64,000 nt of DNA from Clostridioides difficile (GTDB taxonomy: Bacteria; Bacillota; Clostridia; Peptostreptococcales; Peptostreptococcaceae). The notes under the pieces were generated by a model. It was not told the DNA's origin. It did not search any database and saw only the letters and a list, made by a program, of their open reading frames with translations. A program made the translations under genes and the position numbers. Positions 47,729 to 56,179 of the stretch are shown here, piece after piece. The DNA lies in NCBI RefSeq assembly GCF_001299635.1, contig NZ_JRHN01000044.1:226861-290860 (forward strand). The letters run 5' to 3'. The first letter of the stretch is position 1; every line of letters begins with the position of its first letter.

Positions 47729-49651
47729 TTATATATTTAATGCTACCTCAAATGCTTCTTTTGTTGCATCTAATGCTCTACGTGCTTTTACTGCATCTCC
47801 AACAACATGAGTTTCTTTTACAAATTGTTTTACAACCTCGCTTAATGGGTCATAATTACGAGAACCCATAGCAAGTACTACTGAGTCAAATCCTTTTAAA
47901 TCATGTTCTGTACTATCTGCAAGTAAATAATCAACACCATCATCATAGAATTTAGCGACTTTTGCTCCAGTAACAGTATGTATATTATAATTTTCAAAAT
48001 CATTCATAAGGAACTTGCGGTGCTCTGAAATTACATCTGCACCAACTTCTTCTCTAAGCTCAATGACAGTAACCTCATGCTCTTGTTCTCCAAGGAAAGC
48101 TGCTACTTCGCAACCAACCATTCCTCCACCGACAACAAGTACTTTTTTCCCACAAGTTTTCTTACCATCAAGAAGATCTACAGCATGTATTAATCCTGAG
48201 TCATTAATTCCTGGTATAGGAAGTACAAGTGGAGTTGCTCCAGTAGCTATAATAACTGCATCAGGTGATTTTTCTTTTATAAGTTCTACTGTAGCTTCTG
48301 TGTTAGTACATATTTTTACACCATATTGATTACATTTTGAAATGTAACTTCTAACTAAATTAGTGATATCTCCCTTACCTGGAGGATATGCAGCTAAACG
48401 CATTTGACCACCAAGCATTTCAGATTTTTCAACCAAAGTTACATTATGTCCTCTTTTAGCACATATCCATGCTGCAAGCATACCTCCAACGCCTCCACCA
48501 ACAACAAGTACTTCTTTACTAATCTCAGCTGGTTTAAGTTCTGCTTCATGACCTAATATAGGATTTGCAAGACAGGCTATAGGTTTCCCTTGGAACATAT
48601 TTGGTACACATCCTTGCAAGCATGCTATACATGGTATCATTTCATCTAGCTTTCCATTTTTAGCCTTATTAGGCATTCCTGGGTCAGCTAAACTTTGTCT
48701 ACCAAATGCTACTAAATCACATCTACCTTGTCTAACCATTAATTCAGCAAATTGTGGTTCTGTATAACGTCCAACTGTTATTACAGGTATACTAACAGCT
48801 TTTTTTATTTCTGTGACTAATTCTGCACTGAATCCAGCATGTAAAACTGTAGGAGCCCACATATATTCATCATGTATATGTATACTACGAGATACATGAA
48901 GTCCATCTACTCCACAATCTTCTAGATATGCTGCTATTACTGAACTGTCATGTACATCAATTCCACCTAAGATATCATCTGTACTATTTATACGGCATAA
49001 TATTGCTAGAGAATCTCCTACCTTTTTACGTATATTTTCAATAATAAGACGAGCTAATCTCATTCTATTTTCAAAACATCCACCAAATTCATCTACACGC
49101 TTATTTGTTCTTGGTGATATAAAGCTACTAACTAAATATCCATGAGCGCAGTGAACCTCAACAGCATCTGCACCAGCTTTTTGTGCACGTAATGCAGCAT
49201 TTCCATAAGATTCTATAAGTTCATATATTTCTTCAGTCGTTATTGCTAATGGTGTGTTACGACCATTCGATGCAGGTATTGCAGATGCAGCTTTTAATGG
49301 ATGACCTGCTATTTTTTCATTTCCCTCAGAACCAGCATGTTGTAATTGTATAGATACCTTTGAACCTGCATTATGGCAAGCCTCTATTACATTTTTAAAA
49401 CTATCTATTGTACTATCATCATATAAGCAAGGTTTACGAGGACCTCCTTTTGCTTTTTTGTCTACAACACTGGATTCTATTGTTATCAATCCAAAACCAC
49501 CTAAAGCACGTTCAAGATAATAAGCCTTAGAGGTTTCACTTAAAGTCCCATCTGTATTTGCAAAATTATTTCCCATCGGAGGAACTACAAAACGATTTGG
49601 AACTGTCATCGAACCAATTTTTATAGGTGTAAACATAGAACTAATCTTCAT
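47729..49651 (-). CDS. Fe-S old-yellow-enzyme family reductase (2,4-dienoyl-CoA/enoate reductase type)
   Basis: 640 aa. The N-terminal FMN TIM barrel (about residues 1-340) starts MKISSMFTPIKIGSMTVPNR and has VEVHCAHGYLVSSFISPRTN with the active-site region. Cysteines CIACLQGCVPNMFQGKPIAC (about 345-365) bind a 4Fe-4S cluster. The C-terminal FAD/NAD(P) domains show VLVVGGGVGGMLAAWICAKR and KVLVVGGGMVGCEVAAFLGE. Relatives reduce activated C=C bonds or remove groups from steroids and cinnamates. ATG 49651 follows AGGAAGG; a longer frame begins in that leader. In this operon it may reduce an unsaturated cyclohexene acid derived from shikimate, which is inference. Confidence 0.9.
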   Translation of the reverse strand: MKISSMFTPIKIGSMTVPNRFVVPPMGNNFANTDGTLSETSKAYYLERALGGFGLITIESSVVDKKAKGGPRKPCLYDDSTIDSFKNVIEACHNAGSKVSIQLQHAGSEGNEKIAGHPLKAASAIPASNGRNTPLAITTEEIYELIESYGNAALRAQKAGADAVEVHCAHGYLVSSFISPRTNKRVDEFGGCFENRMRLARLIIENIRKKVGDSLAILCRINSTDDILGGIDVHDSSVIAAYLEDCGVDGLHVSRSIHIHDEYMWAPTVLHAGFSAELVTEIKKAVSIPVITVGRYTEPQFAELMVRQGRCDLVAFGRQSLADPGMPNKAKNGKLDEMIPCIACLQGCVPNMFQGKPIACLANPILGHEAELKPAEISKEVLVVGGGVGGMLAAWICAKRGHNVTLVEKSEMLGGQMRLAAYPPGKGDITNLVRSYISKCNQYGVKICTNTEATVELIKEKSPDAVIIATGATPLVLPIPGINDSGLIHAVDLLDGKKTCGKKVLVVGGGMVGCEVAAFLGEQEHEVTVIELREEVGADVISEHRKFLMNDFENYNIHTVTGAKVAKFYDDGVDYLLADSTEHDLKGFDSVVLAMGSRNYDPLSEVVKQFVKETHVVGDAVKARRALDATKEAFEVALNI

Positions 49652-49727
49652 AAGGTTTTCCTTCCTTTCAAGTTTCAATTTAAAATTTTCATATTATAAT
49701 ACTTGTATATTTTTCTATTGTATAGAT

Positions 49728-50576
49728 TTATTTTGGAGATACTTCAGGCCATGCTTTATCTAAAACGTTCTTAGTTGCATTAAACACAGTTTCAGCAGCA
49801 GTTGATAATCCTTTAGATATTAAAGAATCAGATATTACTTCTGCCCCTATAACTCTTGGTGATATATTATGTTCTTTTATTATTTTTACAAATTCTTCTG
49901 TGTTTCCATATCCCTCACCTGGAGCCAAGCGGTCATGTAGTGATTCATCTCTAAGTTTTTCATAAGGAGTTTCTAAAACATCACATACTTGAATTGATAC
50001 TATCTTGTCTGCTGGAACAGGTGCAAGGTCTTTTGCTGTCTGTTTTGCTCTAGCCCAGTGCCAAGTATCTAATATAAGCATTGCATTTTCACGATTACAT
50101 CCCTTAACAACACGCCATGCAGTAGCTAAGTCTGGTACACCACTATATGGCATAAACTCAAGACCTATAATAAGCTCTCCTGCTCTATCACATAATTCTC
50201 CTAGTGCTTTTATAATTTGTTCTTCTGGTATCATTTCTAATAAACCACAATTTATATGTTTAACATTAAATAAACGAGCCATATGATAAACATTTTGTTC
50301 TTTTTCTCTTTGAGCCTCTGTTCTATCTTCTTCTGTTCCCCATTGAGTTATATATTCTACTTCTGTAACCTTCATATTATATTCATCAAGAATCGCAAGC
50401 ATTTCTTCATCTGTAACGCCAGCGTGTTTTGCATCTACATAATTTTCAGCTCGTAATCCAATACCATCAAAACCAGCTTCTTTCGCAATACGTACTCTAT
50501 CACGGAATGAAACTTCTGTACCTAATGTATAAGAACTAATTGTAATTGGAATATTAAGATTTTTTTGATTATTCAT
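49728..50576 (-). CDS. Xylose-isomerase-like TIM barrel (sugar-phosphate isomerase/epimerase or dehydroshikimate dehydratase)
   Basis: 282 aa metal-dependent TIM-barrel protein of the AP-endonuclease-2 family. [42 protein letters not shown] and [10 protein letters not shown] hold the Glu/Asp/His residues that bind a divalent metal. Several members are 3-dehydroshikimate dehydratases (protocatechuate-forming), while others are hexulose epimerases. It is the first gene after the divergent LysR regulator, and its neighbours handle shikimate, so a dehydratase role is attractive but not shown by sequence alone. AAAGGGGGC precedes the ATG. Confidence 0.82.
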   Translation of the reverse strand: MNNQKNLNIPITISSYTLGTEVSFRDRVRIAKEAGFDGIGLRAENYVDAKHAGVTDEEMLAILDEYNMKVTEVEYITQWGTEEDRTEAQREKEQNVYHMARLFNVKHINCGLLEMIPEEQIIKALGELCDRAGELIIGLEFMPYSGVPDLATAWRVVKGCNRENAMLILDTWHWARAKQTAKDLAPVPADKIVSIQVCDVLETPYEKLRDESLHDRLAPGEGYGNTEEFVKIIKEHNISPRVIGAEVISDSLISKGLSTAAETVFNATKNVLDKAWPEVSPK

Positions 50577-50988
50577 GAGTTAAATTTGCCCCCTTTATTT
50601 TCTTTAAAAACAATAGTATTTTTGATTTTATATTTTTAATTATCCTACTAGTAGTATTATTTAACTTTAAAAACAAAAGTGTTTTTTGATTTATCTTTAT
50701 CTAGATTTTATAAATTTATTGTACCATGAGACTTTATTAATAACAAATTGATAATTTCCTATCAATTCATAGATTTTGTTTATAGATTTTATTTACAGGA
50801 TAATTATTTTACTTTTCTAGCGCATGATATAAATATCTTTATCATATATTTCAGACAAAAAACGATAAATTTCTTTAAAAGCTTTTATTCTTACTACATA
50901 ATCATATATAATAAAAATGTGAAAATATCTTAAATGTCAACTTCTCCAAATATATAAATAAAAATACTCAGGAAAGGATGAACAAAAA
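50577..50988. promoter_or_regulatory. Divergent regulatory region with two LysR-type inverted repeats
   Basis: About 410 bases between divergent genes. TTGATA-atttcc-TATCAA (50748-50765) is a perfect 6-bp inverted repeat and ATGATA-N10-TATCAT (50824-50845) is a second, related one. They share the GATA/TATC core and probably bind the LysR protein encoded at 50989. No further gene is seen in the region. Confidence 0.55.
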
Positions 50989-51870
50989 TTGAATTTATAC
51001 CACCTACGCTATTTTGTTACACTGGCACATTTAGAACATTATACAAAAGCAGCAGAAAATTTATCTATAACACAACCAAGCTTAAGTCATGCTATATCTT
51101 TGCTAGAAAGTGAACTTGGAGTGGCTCTATTTGAAAAGGAAGGTAGAAATATAGTCCTTACTAAATATGGAAAAATATTTTTAAAAGATGTGGAAAAATC
51201 ATTAGAAATTTTAGATTCAAGTGTAAAATCATTAAAAATAACTGGTACTGGTGAAGGGCAAATCGACTTAGCCTTCCTTAGAACACTTGGTACTGACTTT
51301 ATCCCTGATATAGTACATAAGTTTTTAAAATCTAATCCTGATAAATCAATAGATTTTAAATTCCATACTGGTGTAACTACAGACATTATTCAAGGTCTTA
51401 AAGAAAGAAAATATGATATTGCATTTTGTTCTAAACTTGAAAAAGAAAAGGGAATTGAATTTATACCTGTTGCTAAACAAGATTTAGTATTAATTGTACC
51501 ATATAGCCACCCATTAGCTGCAAAGGATACTATAGACTTAAAAGAAACCATACCTTATCCTCAAATAGTATTTAATCAGAGAAGTGGGCTTAGATATATA
51601 ATTGATGATATGTTTAAAAAAATAAATCAACAACCTAACATAGTCTATGAAGTGGAAGAAGACCAAGTCATTGCTGGATTAGTTGCAAAAAATTTTGGAA
51701 TTGCAGTAGTCCCAAATATGAATATGCTCAGCTTTACAAAAGTGAAAGTAATTCAGATTGTTCACCCAAGTTGGGAAAGAAATTTCTATTTAGCGGTTAT
51801 AAAAGATAGATATTTACCTCCTGCAATTAAAAACTTTAAAAATTTTGTCATTAAAAACGCTCAACTATAA
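50989..51870 (+). CDS. LysR-family regulator of the shikimate operon
   Basis: 293 aa. The start is TTG at 50989, giving MNLYHLRYFVTLAHLEHYTK, a classic LysR start; the nearby ATG at 50979 is out of frame and stops at once. The helix-turn-helix (about residues 15-45) is KAAENLSITQPSLSHAISLL. The effector domain (about 90-290) includes DIAFCSKLEKEKGIEFIPVA and GIAVVPNM. GGAAAGG lies upstream. Divergence from the operon with inverted repeats between them suggests it is the local activator, with a pathway intermediate as co-inducer. A weak hairpin (AAAGGGG/CCTCTTT, about 51880-51911) could end its transcript. Confidence 0.9.
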   Translation: MNLYHLRYFVTLAHLEHYTKAAENLSITQPSLSHAISLLESELGVALFEKEGRNIVLTKYGKIFLKDVEKSLEILDSSVKSLKITGTGEGQIDLAFLRTLGTDFIPDIVHKFLKSNPDKSIDFKFHTGVTTDIIQGLKERKYDIAFCSKLEKEKGIEFIPVAKQDLVLIVPYSHPLAAKDTIDLKETIPYPQIVFNQRSGLRYIIDDMFKKINQQPNIVYEVEEDQVIAGLVAKNFGIAVVPNMNMLSFTKVKVIQIVHPSWERNFYLAVIKDRYLPPAIKNFKNFVIKNAQL

Positions 51871-51923
51871 TTTATTGATAAAGGGGTTATTTTCAAATAT
51901 CCTCTTTTATTATTTTTATAAAA

Positions 51924-52037
51924 TAAAAAAATCTATACTTTTAAAAGTATAGATTCCTAACTGACAGTCGGCATCCGAGTCTCAGTAATTATCGTTATAC
52001 AACAGCAACTGAGTTCCAGTTCCTGAATAACTAAGTT
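51924..52037 (-). ncRNA. Candidate small RNA, about 110 nt
   Basis: A consensus promoter on the minus strand (52072-52044) should start transcription near 52037, and a strong hairpin with a T-run (51955-51923) should end it. Between them there is no coding frame of note but strong pairing potential. There is a 5' hairpin AATAAC-tta-GTTATT. AACTCAGT pairs with ACTGAG, TCGG-atg-CCGA forms a hairpin, and AACTG pairs with CAGTT as a closing stem, together resembling a three-way junction. The GC content is higher than in neighbouring spacers. I do not recognise it as 6S, SRP, tmRNA or a known riboswitch. Confidence 0.7.
51930..51955 (-). terminator. Terminator of the candidate sRNA
   Basis: Perfect palindrome AATCTATACTTTT / AAAAGTATAGATT followed on the minus strand by a run of T. 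Confidence 0.85.
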
Positions 52038-52043
52038 ATTTAC

Positions 52044-52072
52044 ATTATAACAGACTTTGTAATACTTGTCAA
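52044..52072 (-). promoter_or_regulatory. Consensus sigma-A promoter of the candidate sRNA
   Basis: TTGACA (52072-52067), exactly 17 bases, TATAAT (52049-52044): both hexamers perfect. The -35 begins 7 bases after the stop codon of the upstream DUF3800 gene. Confidence 0.9.
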
Positions 52073-52078
52073 TACTGT

Positions 52079-52942
52079 CTATCTCATTTTTTCAAGCCAT
52101 GGTCCAACAGGCTCTATAATAGGAACCTCTTTGAATCCCCAATTTCTTATGTCATTCACACTAGTCGGAGTATATATCTTATTTCTTATAGATTTAAATA
52201 TTTTATTTTTTTCTCCATATTGCATACACTTTGGATTAGCTTCTATTAATCCTCTTCTTGCTCTACTAAGAGGATTACATAAAATATCTGCTATCTCCAA
52301 ACCTTCTCTATAATCTACATCTTCCTTTTTAGCAATTATAAACCCTTTAACCTTATCTCTTAATTCTTCATCTATGTCTAAATATATTGTTCCATTATTA
52401 AAAACATCGAAAAATGCCTTTTGTACTTTTAAATTTGATACATCATCCCTTGATTCGATAACTATTCTTGCAGATTCCACAGTTTCATTATTTACAAAAG
52501 AATAAAAGTTCTGAAGTACATGTATAAAAGCCACTACATAAGGTTCTTTTGAAGGCGCATAATATTTTTTTAATCTAGCTTTATCTACTGTTACTGATAT
52601 TATAGTACACTCTAATCTAGATAGAAATAAGGGCAACTCATCATAAAAAAACTTAATCTGTGAATCATCAAACTTCTCAAAAGCTCTTGATTTTCTCGAT
52701 ATATCCGTCAAATGTATTCCTATATTACTAGTCCCAAAGCACTGTTCTTTAAATACATCCATTTCCTTCCTTAAGGAACAGACATAATCTCCTTGACTCA
52801 CTGCATATTTATATTCAAAAATTACTCCTGTTAATGTAAATGGGTCTTCATGATTTATATCTGCCCTTCCACTTTCATCGATAAACATTATATATTTTTT
52901 CTTTGTAATCTCACTCACCCTCTTAACATATGATGATAGCAT
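52079..52942 (-). CDS. DUF3800 domain protein
   Basis: 287 aa. YIMFIDESGRADINHEDPFT and LTGVIFEYKYA form the DUF3800 N-terminal block with the acidic D-E-S-G motif. VIESRDDVSN and REGLEIADILCNPLSRARRG provide further conserved acidic residues (E-x-A-D). The fold is thought to be RNase H-like, and members often occur in accessory or defence-related regions, but activity is not established. ATG 52942 gives the longest protein; a better ribosome-binding site (AAGAGGGTGAG) lies downstream before codon 19, so initiation there is possible. It has no terminator of its own before the sRNA promoter. Confidence 0.82.
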   Translation of the reverse strand: MLSSYVKRVSEITKKKYIMFIDESGRADINHEDPFTLTGVIFEYKYAVSQGDYVCSLRKEMDVFKEQCFGTSNIGIHLTDISRKSRAFEKFDDSQIKFFYDELPLFLSRLECTIISVTVDKARLKKYYAPSKEPYVVAFIHVLQNFYSFVNNETVESARIVIESRDDVSNLKVQKAFFDVFNNGTIYLDIDEELRDKVKGFIIAKKEDVDYREGLEIADILCNPLSRARRGLIEANPKCMQYGEKNKIFKSIRNKIYTPTSVNDIRNWGFKEVPIIEPVGPWLEKMR

Positions 52943-53016
52943 CTATATCCATTTTATATGAGTTTTAAAAATATTCCAAGATTTTTATATAACTTAAATT
53001 TAAATTTAAACTAAAA

Positions 53017-53071
53017 AATTGAGATGTAAAAACAATCAACGCTTTTGGCGATTGGATTTCACATCTCAATT
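53017..53071 (-). terminator. Terminator of cwp22
   Basis: AATTGAGATGT / ACATCTCAATT outer stem with an inner CAATC / GATTG stem; a T-run follows on the minus strand. Confidence 0.85.
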
Positions 53072-53098
53072 ATAGTTATTTCTCAATGTATAGTTCTA

Positions 53099-55033
53099 TT
53101 ATTTTCCAATAATATCCATTAATTTATCCATTACTATATAAGATACTCCTCCTCCAATTTGATAAGGAGTTTCAACTTTTTTATTTGCAAATACTCTTTG
53201 TTGTTCTGATGATAATCCTGAATTATCCATTAAAACTATTGGTGAATGTAGTTTTACAGCTAATGGTCCAGCTGATAAAGCATCAACTAAAGTATCTGAT
53301 TTACTAACTAATATAGCCTGTAAATCAACATCTCCATAGAATTTCTCTATTACTTTCGCATTAGTATCTACTCTGCTATTTCCATATATTCTATTTCCTG
53401 AAACATCTTCAGTAGTTATCTCGTTCATTTTTGCTATTGTTGAATCATTAATTGCACTTGGTCCACCTATAAAGTATGCATTTTCTAATTTTCTTTCTGT
53501 TAGCCATGCATAAGATTCTTCAGTTATTCCATCTTTTTTAACTAATATTATAGGTTGCTTTTCTTCTCCAGCTTTAGAAGCTATAGATAGCGCGTCTGCT
53601 TCTCCACTTCCAGAAACCATATAAGCTGTTTTTATTTCTTCCCTACTTCCAAGTTCTGTAGCTATTTTTGTAGCAGTCTGGTATCTATCTTGACCTGCTA
53701 TTCTCTTTGTTTCTGTATTAAAAGTAGTTTTTATTTCTTGTTCTAATTTAGAGCTTATTGCATTTTCTCCACCTATCAATATTACTGTTTTAGGTGCTAA
53801 TAACTTCATTTGTTCAATAGTCTCAGATGGTAATTTATCTGTATTAGTAAGAAGTATTGTTGAGTTATAACTACTTGCCAAAGGAGTAGCTGTTATACCA
53901 TCAGCTATTGCATTACCATTTACTAATACAACAGTATCTGAACTCTCAGCATTCCAATTTCCAACTGAACTTATCTTCTTAGCTGTATCAAATCTATTTG
54001 CTCCTATAACTGTGTCCCATGTAGGATTTATAGTTCCATCTTCATTGAAAGTATAATCTTTTCCATCTATTTTTTGAGTGCCAGTTAGCATTTTACCATC
54101 TTTATCTAAATAGTAAGATTTTCCTTCTATTTGTTGCCATCCTGTCTGCATTACTCCTGTTTTGTCAAAGTAATATTTGTTACCATCTATTTCTTGCCAT
54201 CCTATAACTGCTAATCCATCAGCATCTAGGTAGTATTTCTTTCCATCTTTTTCTTGCCATCCTGTTTGCATTACTCCATCTGCATTAAAGTAATAAGTCT
54301 TTCCATCAATTACTTTCCATCCAGATACTCTTACTCCATCAGTTCCCAAGTAATATTTTTTGTTGTTAATTGTTTTCCATCCTGTTTGCATTACTCCTGA
54401 AGCATCAAAATAATACATTTTTCCATTTATTTTTAACCAACTATTTTTTTGGTATGTTCCATCAGATTTTACATAATACTTCTTACCATTCTCTGTTTTC
54501 CATCCTGTTTGGTTTAAATTTATCTTATATTTTGCTGCTATTTTTATATAACTATCATTACTATAATCTATAATTACATCTGAACCCACTGGAACTTGGT
54601 CAAATAACCATCTAACTTCTTTATTATGCATTCTTATACATCCACCAGAAATATGCTTTCCTATAGAACTCTCATCATTATTTCCATGTATTCCATATGT
54701 ATCTCCATAAGTTCCTTTTAACGCTAGTCCCATCCATCTATCTCCTAATGGATTTCTTGGACTTCCTCCAGGTATATTACCTTTATAATATGGTCTATTT
54801 TTTATCTTATTAACTACTTTTGTCTTCCCTGTTGGTGTCTCTGAACCTTTTTTCCCTGTTGCAATTTTAAACTCTTTTACAAGTTTACTATTTACAAAGT
54901 ATCCTAGAGTATTTTTTCTTGAGTTTACTATAATTACATGCTTACTAGCTGCACTTGATTCTGGTACACCACATGCAAATACTAAAACTAAAGTCAGTGC
55001 TAGTACTAAATACTTTTTTAGACTTTTTTTCAC
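53099..55033 (-). CDS. cwp22: Cwp22-type cell-wall L,D-transpeptidase with CW-binding repeats and CWB2 domains
   Basis: 644 aa exported enzyme that crosslinks peptidoglycan 3-3. Start is GTG 55033 with AGAGGGGGAAG upstream, giving signal peptide 1-29 (ending SSAA). YkuD domain spans about 32-158 with His116 (YGIHGNND) and catalytic Cys132 in KHISGGCIRMHN. Eight GW-x-x-x-x-G-K-x-YY-type repeats follow (about 176-340), resembling choline-binding/CW_binding_1 modules. Three CWB2 domains (about 345-644; GANRFDTAKKI, GQDRYQTATKI, GNSRVDTNAKV) anchor C. difficile wall proteins to the secondary polymer. A Cys at residue 21 within the signal makes a lipoprotein start possible but the lipobox is poor. 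It lies next to galE/galU. Confidence 0.93.
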   Translation of the reverse strand: MKKSLKKYLVLALTLVLVFACGVPESSAASKHVIIVNSRKNTLGYFVNSKLVKEFKIATGKKGSETPTGKTKVVNKIKNRPYYKGNIPGGSPRNPLGDRWMGLALKGTYGDTYGIHGNNDESSIGKHISGGCIRMHNKEVRWLFDQVPVGSDVIIDYSNDSYIKIAAKYKINLNQTGWKTENGKKYYVKSDGTYQKNSWLKINGKMYYFDASGVMQTGWKTINNKKYYLGTDGVRVSGWKVIDGKTYYFNADGVMQTGWQEKDGKKYYLDADGLAVIGWQEIDGNKYYFDKTGVMQTGWQQIEGKSYYLDKDGKMLTGTQKIDGKDYTFNEDGTINPTWDTVIGANRFDTAKKISSVGNWNAESSDTVVLVNGNAIADGITATPLASSYNSTILLTNTDKLPSETIEQMKLLAPKTVILIGGENAISSKLEQEIKTTFNTETKRIAGQDRYQTATKIATELGSREEIKTAYMVSGSGEADALSIASKAGEEKQPIILVKKDGITEESYAWLTERKLENAYFIGGPSAINDSTIAKMNEITTEDVSGNRIYGNSRVDTNAKVIEKFYGDVDLQAILVSKSDTLVDALSAGPLAVKLHSPIVLMDNSGLSSEQQRVFANKKVETPYQIGGGVSYIVMDKLMDIIGK

Positions 55034-55075
55034 TATAACTTCCCCCTCTTTTAGAAACATTACTACATGTGTCTA

Positions 55076-55084
55076 ATTATAACA
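55076..55084 (-). promoter_or_regulatory. Extended -10 promoter of cwp22
   Basis: Minus strand TGTTATAAT (extended -10, TGnTATAAT), 43 bases before the GTG start; no good -35 is seen. Confidence 0.5.
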
Positions 55085-55142
55085 TAAAATTACCAATCCC
55101 TTATATTTACAAATTTGTTACATTTATACATTTAATAATATT

Positions 55143-56156
55143 CTATTCCTCATATCCATTTGGATTCATGCTTTGCCATCTCCACGAATCTTGACACATT
55201 TCTTCAAGTTCATATTTAGCTTTCCATCCAAGCTCTTTTTCTGCCTTAGAAGAATCTGCATAACACATAGCTACATCTCCAGCTCTTCTTCCTACAATCT
55301 TGTATGGTATTTCTTTTCCACTTGCTTTAGAAAATGCTTTGACTAAATCGAGAACACTATAGCCCTTCCCAGTTCCTAAATTATAAACAACAAGACCTGG
55401 ATTTTCTTCTAATTTTTGTAATGCTTTTACATGACCAGCAGCTAAGTCTAATACATGTATATAATCTCTAACCCCTGTCCCATCATGTGTTGGATAATCA
55501 TTCCCATACACACTTAATTCTTTTAATTTACCTACTGCTATTTTTGTTATATAAGGCATTAAATTACTTGGAACTCCATTTGGCTCTTCACCTATTCTAC
55601 CACTCTTATGAGCACCTACTGGATTAAAGTATCTTAGAAGTGCTATATCTAATGAATCGTCTGCCTTCGATATATCTACTAACATCTGCTCTATCATAAG
55701 CTTAGTTCTTCCATATGGATTAGTTACAGAAAGTGGGAAATCCTCTAATATAGGACAAGTATGTGGGTCTCCATATACAGTGGCTGAAGAACTAAATACA
55801 AATTTTTTAACATCATATTCTCTCATTAATTCAAATAGATTTAAAGTACTTATTAGATTATTGCTATAATATTCAATTGGTTTTTCTACTGATTCACCAA
55901 CAGCCTTTAAAGCTGCAAAATGTATAATTGACTCAATATTATTTTCTTTAAATACAACATGCATTTCATTTTTATTTCTGATATCAATATTATAAAATTT
56001 TATTGGTTTTCCAGATAACTCTTTAATTCTATCAACGACTATTGAATTGCTATTGCTTAAGTTATCAACTATAACAACTTCATAACCTGATTCTAAAAGT
56101 TCTATTGCTGTGTGGCTTCCTATATACCCTGCTCCCCCAGCTACTAAAACTGCCAT
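55143..56156 (-). CDS. galE: UDP-glucose 4-epimerase
   Basis: 337 aa extended SDR enzyme interconverting UDP-glucose and UDP-galactose. VLVAGGAGYIGSHTAIELLE is the NAD-binding motif. FSSSATVYGDP gives the catalytic Ser region and NPYGRTKLMIEQML the Tyr-x3-Lys. RYFNPVGAHKSGRIGEEPNG and DGTGVRDYIHVLDLAAGHV are sugar-nucleotide blocks. It starts 23 bases after the galU stop, so the two are one operon making UDP-sugars, probably for cell-wall polymers. Confidence 0.95.
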   Translation of the reverse strand: MAVLVAGGAGYIGSHTAIELLESGYEVVIVDNLSNSNSIVVDRIKELSGKPIKFYNIDIRNKNEMHVVFKENNIESIIHFAALKAVGESVEKPIEYYSNNLISTLNLFELMREYDVKKFVFSSSATVYGDPHTCPILEDFPLSVTNPYGRTKLMIEQMLVDISKADDSLDIALLRYFNPVGAHKSGRIGEEPNGVPSNLMPYITKIAVGKLKELSVYGNDYPTHDGTGVRDYIHVLDLAAGHVKALQKLEENPGLVVYNLGTGKGYSVLDLVKAFSKASGKEIPYKIVGRRAGDVAMCYADSSKAEKELGWKAKYELEEMCQDSWRWQSMNPNGYEE

Positions 56157-56179
56157 AGTAATTACCTCTTTTCTAATAT

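Noticed and set aside
52079..52942. DUF3800 gene plus sRNA as a defence or toxin-antitoxin system
   Set aside because: DUF3800 genes can occur in defence regions, but no other defence gene is near and the sRNA has no antitoxin-like repeats. The link is only adjacency.
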